DNA of 64,000 nucleotides from Streptomyces sp. DT2A-34 (GTDB lineage Bacteria > Actinomycetota > Actinomycetes > Streptomycetales > Streptomycetaceae), in the NCBI RefSeq assembly GCF_030499515.1, contig NZ_JASTWJ010000001.1:5064001-5128000 (forward strand), given 5' to 3'. Within the stretch, counting starts at the first letter, position 1; every line of letters starts with the position of its first letter. Both the position numbers and the translations under genes were made by a program. The notes under the pieces are model-generated. The model did not search any database. It saw only the letters and a list, made by a program, of their open reading frames with translations, and was not told where the DNA came from. Shown piece by piece: positions 46,834-56,350 of the stretch.

Positions 46834-47685
46834 TCAGGCGGCGAGGACGAGTGCGGTGGCCGGCGGGCCCCGCCTGACCACCGTGTGCTGGAGTGCGAGG
46901 GTGCGGGGCTCGGACGGGCCGAACCAGTCGGCGCACTGGATGCGCGGGCCCGCCTCGGGCGCGCCCGGCAGCCCGGCACGCAGGGCGCGCACCAGCGCGA
47001 GCGCCCCGCGCAGGGATCGTACGGACGCCCCCTCGGCGACCGAATGCGCCGACAGCGCGGACATCTCGACGATCCGCAGCAGGGCCAGGTCCCCGCGCCG
47101 CAGCAGCCACCCCGCGACGACCGCCGCGAGAACGTGGGCGAGCACCATGGGCAGGGACGGCAGCAGCGAAGCGCTGGAGCCGGTGGCGGAGTCCGTGACG
47201 GTCGACAGAGCGTCCATCGACGGGTGTGAGGCATGCGCCCCGGTGGCCGGGCCGATCCGCGCCTCGGTGAGGATCCGCTGGGCCTGGGCCGGGCTGATCG
47301 CCGCCGCGGCGGTACCGCAGAGGAGCCGCGCCGCCTGCTCCACGAGCGCGGCGTCGGACGCGGCCCCGGACACGGAGGAGGCTCCGGTGGCCGCCCCGGC
47401 ACTCGCCCCGTGCTGTCCGAGCCCGAACAGCGTGTGCAGGGCGGTCTGACCGACCGCGAGCAGCACCGCGATCCCGGGCAGCGAACGCTCACGTCCCGCG
47501 AACGGCACCGTGACCAGAAGCACACCGAGGAACCCGGCGCCCAGGGTCCACAGCGGGATCGTGGCGCAGGAGCCCAGCACGTGCCCCACCGCGGCCAGCA
47601 CGACGCAGACCGCGGCGAACACCGCGGCCCGCAGGATCCGGAGATCACTTCCGGAGCGCGCCGTGCGCGGGTGGGGGGCAGTCAT
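46834..47685 (-). CDS. Hypothetical membrane protein of the copper operon
   Basis: 283 aa. Three clear helices near the N-terminus (AAVFAAVCVVLAAVGHVLG, LWTLGAGFLGVLLVTVPFA, LPGIAVLLAVGQTALHTLFG) and one more (LPMVLAHVLAAVVAGWLL). A His-containing soluble part sits between. No motif that I recognise. It is first in line upstream of ycnI (198 bp gap) and probably copper-related by position. Confidence 0.72.
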   Translation of the reverse strand: MTAPHPRTARSGSDLRILRAAVFAAVCVVLAAVGHVLGSCATIPLWTLGAGFLGVLLVTVPFAGRERSLPGIAVLLAVGQTALHTLFGLGQHGASAGAATGASSVSGAASDAALVEQAARLLCGTAAAAISPAQAQRILTEARIGPATGAHASHPSMDALSTVTDSATGSSASLLPSLPMVLAHVLAAVVAGWLLRRGDLALLRIVEMSALSAHSVAEGASVRSLRGALALVRALRAGLPGAPEAGPRIQCADWFGPSEPRTLALQHTVVRRGPPATALVLAA

Positions 47686-47944
47686 GGCGGGGTCATCATC
47701 GCACTGGCCTTATGGCCGCCATACGGCAGGTCCGCAAGATGACGTACGGGCGGTTGAGGACGTAGGAGGCGATAGGGGCCGTACGACCGGAAGATCACCC
47801 TCTGGTGTGAGGCGCCCCGACATACACCGATTCCGGTGTGGGCGCATCGACCATATGGGCGGCATCACGTCAATGATGTGCTTACAGCGGGGCACTCGCG
47901 GCAATACGTAACGGTATGTCGAGCCGCGGCCAGGAGGCTGGAGC

Positions 47945-48394
47945 ATGAGCATCTGGTGGTCACTCCATCTGCGGCGGGAAGCCGCGAGCGTGCCGCTCGC
48001 CCGGCGGTTGCTGATCGGCACCATGGAGACCGCGGGCGTCGACCCCGATGTGTCGTACGACCTCTCCGTCGCCCTCAGCGAGGCCTGCGCGAACGCCGTC
48101 GAGCACGGCGGCGACACCGCGCCCGACGGCTCCCCCCAGGCCTACCGCGTCACGGCCTATCTCGACGGCGAGAAGTGCCACATCGAGGTCACCGACTCGG
48201 GCCCCGGCTTCGCCGCACCGTCCCGCGCCCCGCGCCCGGTGGCCAGCGACGCCGAGCATGGCCGGGGACTCTGCCTCATCGCGGAACTCGCCGACCACGT
48301 CCAGATCGGCAACAAGCCGGGGCGGGGCGGGGCGGTGGTGAGCTTCGACAAGATCCTCAAATGGAGGGAAGACGCTCCGCTGGTGGCGGTGTAG
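47945..48394 (+). CDS. Anti-sigma-factor-type ATP-binding protein (HATPase_c_2)
   Basis: 149 aa. GHKL ATP-binding boxes: N box EACANAVEHG, G1 DSGPGF, G2 GRGLCLI. Similar to RsbW/SpoIIAB-type serine kinases, which hold or phosphorylate anti-sigma antagonists. No sigma factor or antagonist is next to it. ATG with AGGAGG 6 bases upstream, and a hairpin terminator behind it. Confidence 0.9.
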   Translation: MSIWWSLHLRREAASVPLARRLLIGTMETAGVDPDVSYDLSVALSEACANAVEHGGDTAPDGSPQAYRVTAYLDGEKCHIEVTDSGPGFAAPSRAPRPVASDAEHGRGLCLIAELADHVQIGNKPGRGGAVVSFDKILKWREDAPLVAV

Positions 48395-48421
48395 CGCGCG
48401 CCACCGCGTGCGGCCGCTGGA

Positions 48422-48461
48422 CGGGTCGGATCAATCGGTGAGTTCTCCGGTGACCGACCCG
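48422..48461 (+). terminator. Hairpin terminator
   Basis: CGGGTCGG (48422-48429) pairs with CCGACCCG (48454-48461), and the loop can form a second small stem. Located 28 bp after the anti-sigma-type gene. Confidence 0.6.
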
Positions 48462-48565
48462 CAAACGGCCAGTGCGCGCCGCCGACTTCAGCTTCCTCAG
48501 GACTCACAGCCCCCACACAGCGCCACCCCATGCTCCTGACGGACGGCGTCCCTAATTTCCTGGTC

Positions 48566-49088
48566 ATGACGGGAAACCCCAAGGACAAGTCGATCACCCG
48601 GCGCCGCGCGATCGCGGTGACCGGAGGGACGGTCGCGGCGGGCGGGCTCGCCGTCGCCGGTTATCAGGCGGCCTTCGCCGACACCGGCACGACGACGACC
48701 ACGGCCGACGCCGCGACGACAGCCTCCACCACCGCCTCGGAGAGCGCCGGCCACTGCATGACGCTGATGTCGAGCGTCACCGAAGGCCCCTACGCCGAGG
48801 AGATCTTCACGCTGGAGCCCTACTCGAAGCACTCCGGCAGTTACACCACCCTCGACAACGACATGGTCTACGACGGCGGCGCCTCCAGCGGCCTGCTCAC
48901 TCTCAAGGCCGTGCACAAGAAGGACCCCTCCAAGGGCTACAAGGGCTTCCTGACCATCGGCGTCGACCCGGACGCCGAGAACCGGCGCGGGCAGCGGCGG
49001 CGGTGGCGGCGAGGGCGGTACGCCGCCGAGCGGTGCCCCGACGGGCACCCCGCCCAGCGACGCCCCGTCGGCCTCGGCCTCCTCGTAG
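48566..49088 (+). pseudogene. Remnant of a secreted intradiol ring-cleavage dioxygenase
   Basis: The start is normal: MTGNPKDKSITRRRAIAVTG with a Tat-type RRR signal and a Thr/Ala-rich stretch. Then SSVTEGPY joins directly to AEEIFTLEPYSKHSGSYTTLDNDM. In intact relatives about 100 or more residues, with the iron ligands (two Tyr, two His), lie between. So the catalytic core is deleted in frame. Near the 3' end (about 48980) the frame shifts: the usual Gly/Ser/Pro tail GSGGGGGEGG...SASASS continues in another frame to the stop at 49086-49088. It cannot make an active enzyme. Confidence 0.8.
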
Positions 49089-49099
49089 GGGGTACGGCC

Positions 49100-49933
49100 A
49101 TGAGCAGCCGCGAGGACGAGGCGCTGGCGCGGGCCGCCGTGACCGCGCTGACCGGGCAGCTGGCCCTGGCTCCCAAGCCGGGCCTGCCCGACCCGCGCGA
49201 CCTCGGCGCCCGCGCTACCCGCCGGGACCACCGCCTGCTGCGCTGGTCGGCCAAGGCGCTCGCACCGGGCCTCACGGCGATGGCCGCCGCGGCCCGGCGC
49301 ACGGGCGAGCCGACGCCCGGGCTCCGCAGCGAACTGGGCGCGATCGGCAGGTGCACCGGGCACTCGGTGCACCTGGCGGGCGGCGGCCACCGGGGCGCGC
49401 TCTGGGCGCTCGGCCTCCTGGTCGCCGCAGCCGCGCTCGACCCCCGGGCCGGGGCGCGGGACGTAGCCGCCACCGCCAAGCGGATCGCCGCCCACACCGA
49501 CAAACGCTCCCCGCGCAGGCCCTCCAGGGGCTCCTCGGTGTCCGCGAAGTACGGCGCCGCCGGGGCCCGGGGCGAGGCGCGGGCCGGATTCCCGCACGTA
49601 CGGCGGGCGCTGGACGCGCTGGCCACCGCCCGCTCGGCCGGTGCCACGGAGGAGCAGGCCCGCCTGGACGCCCTGCTCACCGTGATGTCCACCCTCCAGG
49701 ACACCGAACTGCTCTACACCGCGGGCCCCCTCGGCCTACGGCAGGTCCAGGCGGGCGCCCGCGCGGTCCTGGAAGCGGGCGGTACGGCCACCGAGGCCGG
49801 CGCGGCGGCCCTGGTCGCCCTCGACACCGACCTGCACACGCGCGCGTGGAGCCCACGGGGGAGCGCGGGGCTGCTCGCGGGGGCGCTGTTCCTGGACGCG
49901 CTGCCCGTCACGGCACGAGCACGGGCCGCCTGA
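49100..49933 (+). CDS. CitG/MdcB-like (triphosphoribosyl-dephospho-CoA synthase family) protein
   Basis: 277 aa from the ATG at 49100, with a G-rich ribosome site. Family features are LAPKPGLPDPRD, HRGALWALGLLVAAAALD, GARGEARAGFPHV and the C-terminal SPRGSAGLLAGALFLDAL. In CitG/MdcB the central motif is usually TGGVNTHRG; here it reads HLAGGGHRG, so a key stretch is missing. The family makes the prosthetic group of citrate lyase or malonate decarboxylase, and neither enzyme is in the window. Convergent with the MFS gene (26 bp overlap). Confidence 0.7.
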   Translation: MSSREDEALARAAVTALTGQLALAPKPGLPDPRDLGARATRRDHRLLRWSAKALAPGLTAMAAAARRTGEPTPGLRSELGAIGRCTGHSVHLAGGGHRGALWALGLLVAAAALDPRAGARDVAATAKRIAAHTDKRSPRRPSRGSSVSAKYGAAGARGEARAGFPHVRRALDALATARSAGATEEQARLDALLTVMSTLQDTELLYTAGPLGLRQVQAGARAVLEAGGTATEAGAAALVALDTDLHTRAWSPRGSAGLLAGALFLDALPVTARARAA

Positions 49934-51137
49934 CGGCCTCTCGCGCCCGGCGACCGGCGGCCCACCGAGCCGCCGGTCCCATCGCGTACGACGCCGCCGG
50001 CATCGCGCCGCCCAGCAGCAGCCAGCCCGGCGTCCCCCACTCCACGAGCAGGGCCGTCAGCAGGAGCGGGCCGAGGGTGCGGGCGATCGTGACGCCGGTC
50101 CCGAACAGGCCCTGGTACTCGCCGACGCGACTCTCCGGAGCCAGGTCGAACGACAGCTGCCAGGAACCCGCCGACTGCCCCATCTCGGCGACCACTTGAA
50201 GCACCGCGCCCACCACCAGGAAACCGACGGCCACCCACAGCGAGGCGCCCGCCGACAGCGCGAACACCACGCACGCGGCGAGCATCACCCAGCCCGCACG
50301 CCGCACCGCGCGCGTGGCGGTGGCCAGGCCCGTGACGCCGCGCGCCGCCCTGACCTGGAAGACCATCACCGCACCGGTGTTGAGCACGAACAGCGCGGAG
50401 ACCAGCCAGGCGGGCGCGTCGGTCCTGCGGGTGATCCACAGCGGCAGCACGAGGCTGAGCAGCGGCAGCCGGAGCAGCAGCACGGTGTTGAGGAGTGCGA
50501 CGAGGGCGTACGGCCGTTCGCGCAGGACGCCGCCGCTGGGACGTTTCCGCACCGGCCCCGGCCGCACGGCCGGCACCCGCGTCAACAGCCCCGCACACAC
50601 CACGAAGCTCACCGCGTCCAGCGCGAACACCCCGAGATACGCCGCTCGCGTCCCGGCATGCAACGCCAGCCCGCCCAGCCCCGCACCCACCGCGAGCCCG
50701 GCGTTGAGCGTCGCCTGCAGATGCGCGAGCAGCCCGGTCCGCTCCCCGGCGGGCACCAGCCCCGCCAGCAACGCCTGCCGGGCGGCCCCGAGCCCGGACT
50801 GCGCGGCGGCGTACGCGCACGCGGCCGGCACGAAGGGCACGAAGCCGCGCACGACCGTGAAGGACGCCACCGCGAGCCCCGTCGCGAGGGCCAGCAGCAC
50901 CGCCGTACCGCGCGGACCACGCCGATCGGCGAGCCGCCCCAGCGGAACCCCGACCAGCGAGCCGACGGCCCACCCGACGGTCAGCCCGAGCCCCACGCGC
51001 GCGGGGGCGAGGCCCACGACCTGGGTGAAGTACAGGGCCGATGTCGTGTAGTAGGCGCCATCCCCGACAGAGTTGCTCAACTGGGCGAGGGCGAGGAGAC
51101 GTCGGGGACCTGCGGGCGGTACGAGGAAGTTCGTCAC
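49908..51137 (-). CDS. MFS transporter
   Basis: 409 aa from a GTG, with 12 predicted helices. The loop 2-3 motif GRLADRRGPRG is the MFS signature. Related to drug-efflux type transporters. The substrate is unknown. Divergent from the broken MocR gene only through a short region (51138-51205), and both are minus strand. Confidence 0.88.
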   Translation of the reverse strand: MTNFLVPPAGPRRLLALAQLSNSVGDGAYYTTSALYFTQVVGLAPARVGLGLTVGWAVGSLVGVPLGRLADRRGPRGTAVLLALATGLAVASFTVVRGFVPFVPAACAYAAAQSGLGAARQALLAGLVPAGERTGLLAHLQATLNAGLAVGAGLGGLALHAGTRAAYLGVFALDAVSFVVCAGLLTRVPAVRPGPVRKRPSGGVLRERPYALVALLNTVLLLRLPLLSLVLPLWITRRTDAPAWLVSALFVLNTGAVMVFQVRAARGVTGLATATRAVRRAGWVMLAACVVFALSAGASLWVAVGFLVVGAVLQVVAEMGQSAGSWQLSFDLAPESRVGEYQGLFGTGVTIARTLGPLLLTALLVEWGTPGWLLLGGAMPAASYAMGPAARWAAGRRAREAVRRPVLVP

Positions 51138-51205
51138 GCAGACGACGCCAGGGAAGCTGTGGGCCCTTCATCAGGCCCAATCGCCGACCCTTTCACTGCC
51201 CCGAT

Positions 51206-52586
51206 TCAACCGCTCTCCGGCACTTTCCCCAGTACTTTCCCCAGCACCTCCAACGCCTGCGGATACACCCGCTCCCGAGGCGTCCCGTACCCCACGACGA
51301 GCCCCTGCGGCCGCCCCTCGCCGCCGCCCGGCGTATGCCAGTGCTCCCCCAGATGCCCCACCGCGAGCCCCTCCTCCTCCGCCCGCGCCAGCACCCGCGC
51401 CTCGTCGTCGACCTCACCAGCGCGTGCAGCCCGGCCGCGATTCCCCGCACATGCCAACGCGCCCCCAGCCGATCCAGGAGCTGGTCCCGGCGCCGGTACC
51501 GCAGCCGGCAGGCACGCACATGACGGTCGTACGCGTGGCTGTCGATCAGCTCGGCGAGCGCCAACTGGCCGAGGGACTCGGTGTGATGGTCACTGTGCAG
51601 CTTGGCGTCGGCCACGGCGTCGACCAGGTGCGGCGGCAGCACCATCCAGCCGAGCCGCAGCGCGGGCCCGACAGTCTTCGAGGCCGTGCCCAGGTACACC
51701 ACCTGCCCCGGCGCCATCCCCTGCAGCGCGCCGACGGGCTGACGGTCGTATCGGAACTCCCCGTCGTAGTCGTCCTCGACGATCAGCCCTCCACGCGCGC
51801 GTGCCCAGTCGCCGATCGCCCGGCGCCGCTCCGGGTGCAGGGTCACGCCGGTCGGGTACTGATGCGCGGGCGTGACGACAACGGCCGCGCAGTCCCCCAA
51901 CTCCTCGGCACACACACCCCGTTCGTCCACCCGCACGGGCACGACGGCGCCCCCGCCCCGCCGCACCACCTCGCGATGGAACGGCAGCCCCGGATCCTCC
52001 ATGGCGACGCCGCCGCCCTCCAGCACGCGCGTGAGGAGCGCCGGCCCCTGCACATACCCGGAGGTGATCACGATCCGCTCCGGCGGCGCGATCACCCCAC
52101 GCGCCCGCCCCAGATACCCCGACAGCGCGGTCCGCAGCTCGTCCGACCGCGCGGATCGCCGTAGTCGTACGCCCGCGAGGGCGCCGTGGCGATGGCCCTG
52201 CGCAACGCCCGCAGCCAGGCGGCTGCCGGAAACGCCCCCACGTCCGGACTCCCGGGGCGCAGATCGAAACGCGGCGCACGCGCGGGGCGAGTGGGGTCCG
52301 GCGTACGCGCGCGTGCGACGGCCTCCGGCGCTTCGGAGCCGACGGGAGGCAAGGAGGCGACTCGCGTACCGGACCCCTGCCGGGCGGTGAGATACCCCTC
52401 GGCGACAAGCTGGTCGTACGCCGCCTTCACGGTGTTCCGAGAGATCCCGAGCTCACAGGCGAGCTGCCGAGTGGCAGGCAACCGCTCGCCGGGCGTGAGC
52501 CGCCCGTCCCGCACGGCATCCCGCAGCGCCCGCTCAAGCCCCGCACGACGACCGTCACCGACGGCCAGTTCCAGATGCAGGTCCAC
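51206..52586 (-). pseudogene. MocR/PdxR-like GntR-aminotransferase regulator with two frameshifts
   Basis: GTG start at 52586. The GntR helix-turn-helix is intact (GERLPATRQLACELGISRNTVKAAYDQLVAEGYL), and the aminotransferase-like domain follows. The frame breaks at about 52144-52145 (after AYDYGDPRG; DELRTALSGYL continues in the next frame), and again at about 51416-51417 (after GLHALV; EVDDEARVLARAEEEGL continues in another). Each break is the loss of one G from a GG or GGG run on the coding strand. The PLP lysine region (LGTASKTVGPALRLGW) is still there. It is either a recent pseudogene or two sequencing errors. Confidence 0.8.
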
Positions 52587-52715
52587 CCCAACCCCCTAGG
52601 GGCGCGGGGCTGGATCGATATGCGGCTCCGCCGCGTGGGCGCGACCAGCCCCCACACCCCGCAGACCGCATCGATGGCCGGACACCCCTTCGGTCCCCGG
52701 CCAACAATGCGACGT

Positions 52716-54218
52716 TCAGCCCTTCAGCGCGGCCATCCAGCTCTCAACCTCGTCCGACCGCCGAGGCAGCCCAGCCGACAGATTCCGGTTCCCGTCCTCG
52801 GTCACCAGAATGTCGTCCTCGATCCGCACCCCAATGCCCCGGTACTCCTCGGGGACCGTGAGGTCATCGGCCTGGAAGTACAGCCCGGGCTCGACGGTCA
52901 GCACCATCCCCGGCTCCAGCACACCCTCCACATACGTCTCCGTCCGCGCCGCAGAGCAGTCATGGACGTCCATGCCGAGCATGTGCCCCGTCCCGTGCAG
53001 CGTCCACCGCCGCTGCAGCCCCAGCTCCAGCACCCGCTCCACGGGCCCCTTGACGAGCCCCCACTCGACGAGCCGTTCGGTCAGCACACGCTGGGCCGCG
53101 TCATGGAAGTCCCGGTACTTCGCACCCGGCTTCACCGCCGCGATACCGGCCTCCTGCGCCTCGTACACGGCGTCGTAGATCTTCTTCTGGATCTCGCTGT
53201 ACCGGCCGTTGATCGGCAGCGTCCGCGTGACGTCGGCGGTGTAGTACGTGTGCGTTTCGACGCCCGCGTCGAGCAGCAGCAGATCACCCGAACGCACGGG
53301 CCCGTCGTTGCGCACCCAGTGCAGCGTGCAGGCGTGCGGACCGGCCGCGCAGATGGAGCCGTAGCCGACGTCGTTGCCCTCCACGCGCGCGCGGAGGAAG
53401 AACGTGCCCTCGATGTAGCGCTCGGAGGTCGCCTCGGCCTTGTCGAGGACCTTCACGACGTCCTCGAAGCCGCGCACGGTCGAGTCGACGGCCTTCTGCA
53501 GCTCGCCGATCTCGAAGTCGTCCTTGACCAGCCGCGCCTCGGACAGGAAGACCCGCAGCTCCTCGTCCCGCTCGGCGGTGACCTTGTCGGTCAGCGCGGC
53601 CTCGATGCCGGCGTCGTAGCCGCGCACGACGCGCACGGGCCCCGTCGCCTCGCGGAGCTTGTCCGTCAGCTCGCGCACGTCGGCGGCCGGGATGCCGTAC
53701 AGCTTCTCCGCCTCGGTGAGCGAGTGCCGGCGGCCGACCCACAGCTCGCCCTGGCCGGACAGCCAGAACTCGCCGTTCTCCCGGTCGGAGCGCGGCAGGA
53801 GGTAGATCGTCGCCTTGTGCCCGTCGGCGACGGGCTCCAGGACGAGGACGCCGTCTGCGCTTTCATCGGGCCGGCCGCCAGTGAGATACGCGTACTCGAC
53901 CGACGCCCGGAAGGCGTACTCGGTGTCGTTCGAGCGGGTCTTCAGATTGCCCGCGGGAATCACCAGACGCTCACCCGGGAAGTGCGCGGACAGCGCGGCG
54001 CGCCGCGCGGCGGTCTGGGTGGCCTGGGGGATCGGCTCCAGGCCGCGCAGCTCCGTGTCGGCCCAGCCGGACTTCATGTTCTCGGCGAGCTCGTCGGACA
54101 CGCCCGGGTACAGGCCGTTCTTGCGCTGCTTGATGGGCTCCTCTTCGGCAGTCTCCGGCCCCGCTGCGGTAGCAGCAAGATCAACAGAGTCCGAGAGCTC
54201 TTCTGCCACGGCGGTCAT
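52716..54218 (-). CDS. pepP: Xaa-Pro aminopeptidase (aminopeptidase P)
   Basis: 500 aa. Creatinase N-terminal domain followed by an M24B catalytic domain with the five metal ligands visible: LLDAGVETHTYYTADVTRT (two Asp), HGTGHMLGMDVHD (His), TVEPGLY (Glu) and GVRIEDDILVT (Glu). It removes an N-terminal residue before proline. Two acidic stretches extend the N-terminus by about 30 residues. Complete. Confidence 0.93.
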   Translation of the reverse strand: MTAVAEELSDSVDLAATAAGPETAEEEPIKQRKNGLYPGVSDELAENMKSGWADTELRGLEPIPQATQTAARRAALSAHFPGERLVIPAGNLKTRSNDTEYAFRASVEYAYLTGGRPDESADGVLVLEPVADGHKATIYLLPRSDRENGEFWLSGQGELWVGRRHSLTEAEKLYGIPAADVRELTDKLREATGPVRVVRGYDAGIEAALTDKVTAERDEELRVFLSEARLVKDDFEIGELQKAVDSTVRGFEDVVKVLDKAEATSERYIEGTFFLRARVEGNDVGYGSICAAGPHACTLHWVRNDGPVRSGDLLLLDAGVETHTYYTADVTRTLPINGRYSEIQKKIYDAVYEAQEAGIAAVKPGAKYRDFHDAAQRVLTERLVEWGLVKGPVERVLELGLQRRWTLHGTGHMLGMDVHDCSAARTETYVEGVLEPGMVLTVEPGLYFQADDLTVPEEYRGIGVRIEDDILVTEDGNRNLSAGLPRRSDEVESWMAALKG

Positions 54219-54337
54219 CCTCCTCGATACGGCACTGGACCCCGTCCATCGTACGGTCGTACAGAAGGGGGCCCCGGGGGGAAAGGACCATTACCGAGAG
54301 CTGCTATGCCGACGACCTCGGACCCTGTTATGGCCGG

Positions 54338-55849
54338 CTACTCGAACCGAGCCGCCAGCAGCACCACGTCCTCCTCGCTGTCCGCCCGGTCCAGCCCGTT
54401 CGGCAGGACCGTCCGCAGGACGTGGTCGACGACCGCGTCCGGATCGTGCCGCAGGGCCCTCGGCACCCCGGCCGCCGCCGCGTGCAGCCGGGTGAACGCC
54501 CGGTCGGTGGGGTCGCCGGTGCGGTGCAGCAGCCCGTCGGTGTAGAGCAGAACCGTCTCTCCGGCTTCCGCCGTCAGCTCCACGCTCGGCGCCTCCCAGC
54601 AGGCCAGCATGCCCAGCGGCGCGGACACGGAGGTCTCCACGAACTCCGTGCGCCGATCACCGATCAGCAGCGGCGGGGTGTGCCCGGCGCCCGCGAGCGT
54701 GATCTTGCGCAGGGCGGGCTCGCAGTAGGCGAACAGGGCGGTGGCGCAGCGGGCCGGCTCGGTGAGTCTGAGCAGCAGTTCCAGGTCGGACAGGACCGCG
54801 ACCGGGTCCTCGCCCTCCATGACGGCGTACGCCCGCAGGCTGGCCCTCAGTCGTCCCATCGCGGCGATGGCGCTGGGCCCGGACCCGGTCACCGAGCCGA
54901 CCGCCAGGCCGAGCGCGGCGTCCGGCAGCGGCAGCGCGTCGTACCAGTCGCCGCCGCCGCGCGGGCCGGTGCGGTGCCGCGCGGCGAGCTGCACGCCGGC
55001 CATGCGGGGCAGGCGGGAGGGGAGCAGTTCCTCGGCCATCGTCTTCATGCACGCGCGTGTGCGCTCGACTTCGAGGAGCCGGGCGAGGTGCTCGGTGGCG
55101 TAGCGGGCGTACAGACCGATGAGGTGGCGTTGGCGTTCGGCCGGTTCGGCGGGCTCGTCGTACAGCCACACGGCGGCGCCGAGACGGCCGGCGGCCTCGG
55201 TGGACAGGGGGAGCGCGTAGCTCGCGGCGTAGCCGAGGCGTGCGGCCACCTCGCGGTGGCGCGGGTCGAGTCCGTCCGCGGCGAACAGGTCGGGCTCGGC
55301 GATCTCGCCGTCACCACCCGGAAGGCCGTCGAGGATCCTGCCGAACGACAGGGAGCTGCGCGGGACGGTCTCGAGGTGGCCGAGGTCGGCGCGGGCGAGG
55401 CCCAGTCCGATCGTCTTGTCCGGGCCGAGCCCGTCGGCCGGTTCCAGCACGACGAGGCCGCGCCGGGCACCCACGAGGGCGGCTCCGGCGCGCAGCAGTT
55501 CCTGGAGGGCTTCGGCGAGTGCGTCCGTGCGGGCCAGGCGCTCGGTGAGCTCGTGGAGTGTCGTGAGGTCCGAGACCCACCCGGCGAGACGGTCCTGAAG
55601 CAGCGCCCCTGGTGCGTGAGGTGGCGGGACCGCTGAGGTTCCCGAGGCCGCGGGCGCGGGCGCGACAGTGTGTGCGGGCGAGGGAACCGTTGAATCGATT
55701 CCGGCCACTTTCGGAGGGTGAGGGGCGTTCATGGCGTCCGGCTTTCCGGCCGGTGCGTATTGCTCAAAGGCATCGCAAACCCCCATGTCATTCTGCGCCG
55801 GTAGCAGTGTCTCCACATGTACACGCACTCGTGAGGGGATGTCCAGCAT
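54338..55849 (-). CDS. GAF-PP2C (SpoIIE-type) phosphatase
   Basis: 503 aa from the ATG at 55849 (MLDIPSRV, with AGGA just upstream); earlier frames are possible. A Pro-rich N-terminal 100 residues, a GAF-like sensor (RLARTDALAEALQELLRAGAAL ... ), then a SpoIIE/RsbU PP2C domain: GGDWYDA, LLYTDGLLHRTG, the metal Asp residues. Such phosphatases dephosphorylate anti-sigma antagonists. With the orphan anti-sigma-type ATPases at 47945 and 59125 it may belong to one partner-switching network, but that is inference. Confidence 0.87.
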   Translation of the reverse strand: MLDIPSRVRVHVETLLPAQNDMGVCDAFEQYAPAGKPDAMNAPHPPKVAGIDSTVPSPAHTVAPAPAASGTSAVPPPHAPGALLQDRLAGWVSDLTTLHELTERLARTDALAEALQELLRAGAALVGARRGLVVLEPADGLGPDKTIGLGLARADLGHLETVPRSSLSFGRILDGLPGGDGEIAEPDLFAADGLDPRHREVAARLGYAASYALPLSTEAAGRLGAAVWLYDEPAEPAERQRHLIGLYARYATEHLARLLEVERTRACMKTMAEELLPSRLPRMAGVQLAARHRTGPRGGGDWYDALPLPDAALGLAVGSVTGSGPSAIAAMGRLRASLRAYAVMEGEDPVAVLSDLELLLRLTEPARCATALFAYCEPALRKITLAGAGHTPPLLIGDRRTEFVETSVSAPLGMLACWEAPSVELTAEAGETVLLYTDGLLHRTGDPTDRAFTRLHAAAAGVPRALRHDPDAVVDHVLRTVLPNGLDRADSEEDVVLLAARFE

Positions 55850-56350
55850 TGTCCTGCCGGGATTCCTGGTGTCCGTGGGTAACCAGAGCACTCGGCGTAG
55901 ACCTCTTGCATAAAGGCAAAGTTGGCCTAAAACTGCCTCAGGGAACAGGGTATTGCGGTCGACTGGTTTCGCTCCACGGAGCGTCACAGCGGTCGTGATG
56001 GGTACGTACTCGGTGAAGACCAGGGGTGGTTGACAACCACCCGGAACCTGGTGACGGACCCGGGCGTCTTAGCCACCGACGGCCGGCCCCATCCTCCCGC
56101 GGCGGAGGCGAAGAGAAATACGCGCGACGCTAAACGCCAGACTTCGCCACCCCACGCCACGCCCATGCTTTTGACAGAAGCGGTATGGACGAGGTGGCCG
56201 CGGAAGCAGTCAACGCTCGGCCCATAGGGGTTTCCCTTGCCCAAGGCAGGGGGTGTGATGCGCCAACAGGTACGCACAGTGAAGTGATCGACACATGGTG
56301 TGATGTGACCACGGTGTTGCCAGCGGTGCAACGGAAAGGAACGAGCGCTC
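55850..56350. other. Intergenic region between the PP2C gene and the Prim-Pol-like gene
   Basis: 501 bp. It should contain both divergent promoters. A TTGACA is at 56171-56176. A 66-codon open frame beginning TTG at about 56029 contains a TTA codon but has no support. I see no riboswitch match. Confidence 0.45.

Noticed and set aside
55850..56350. ydaO-type or other riboswitch before the Prim-Pol-like gene
   Set aside because: I compared the remembered conserved blocks; none aligns over more than a few bases.
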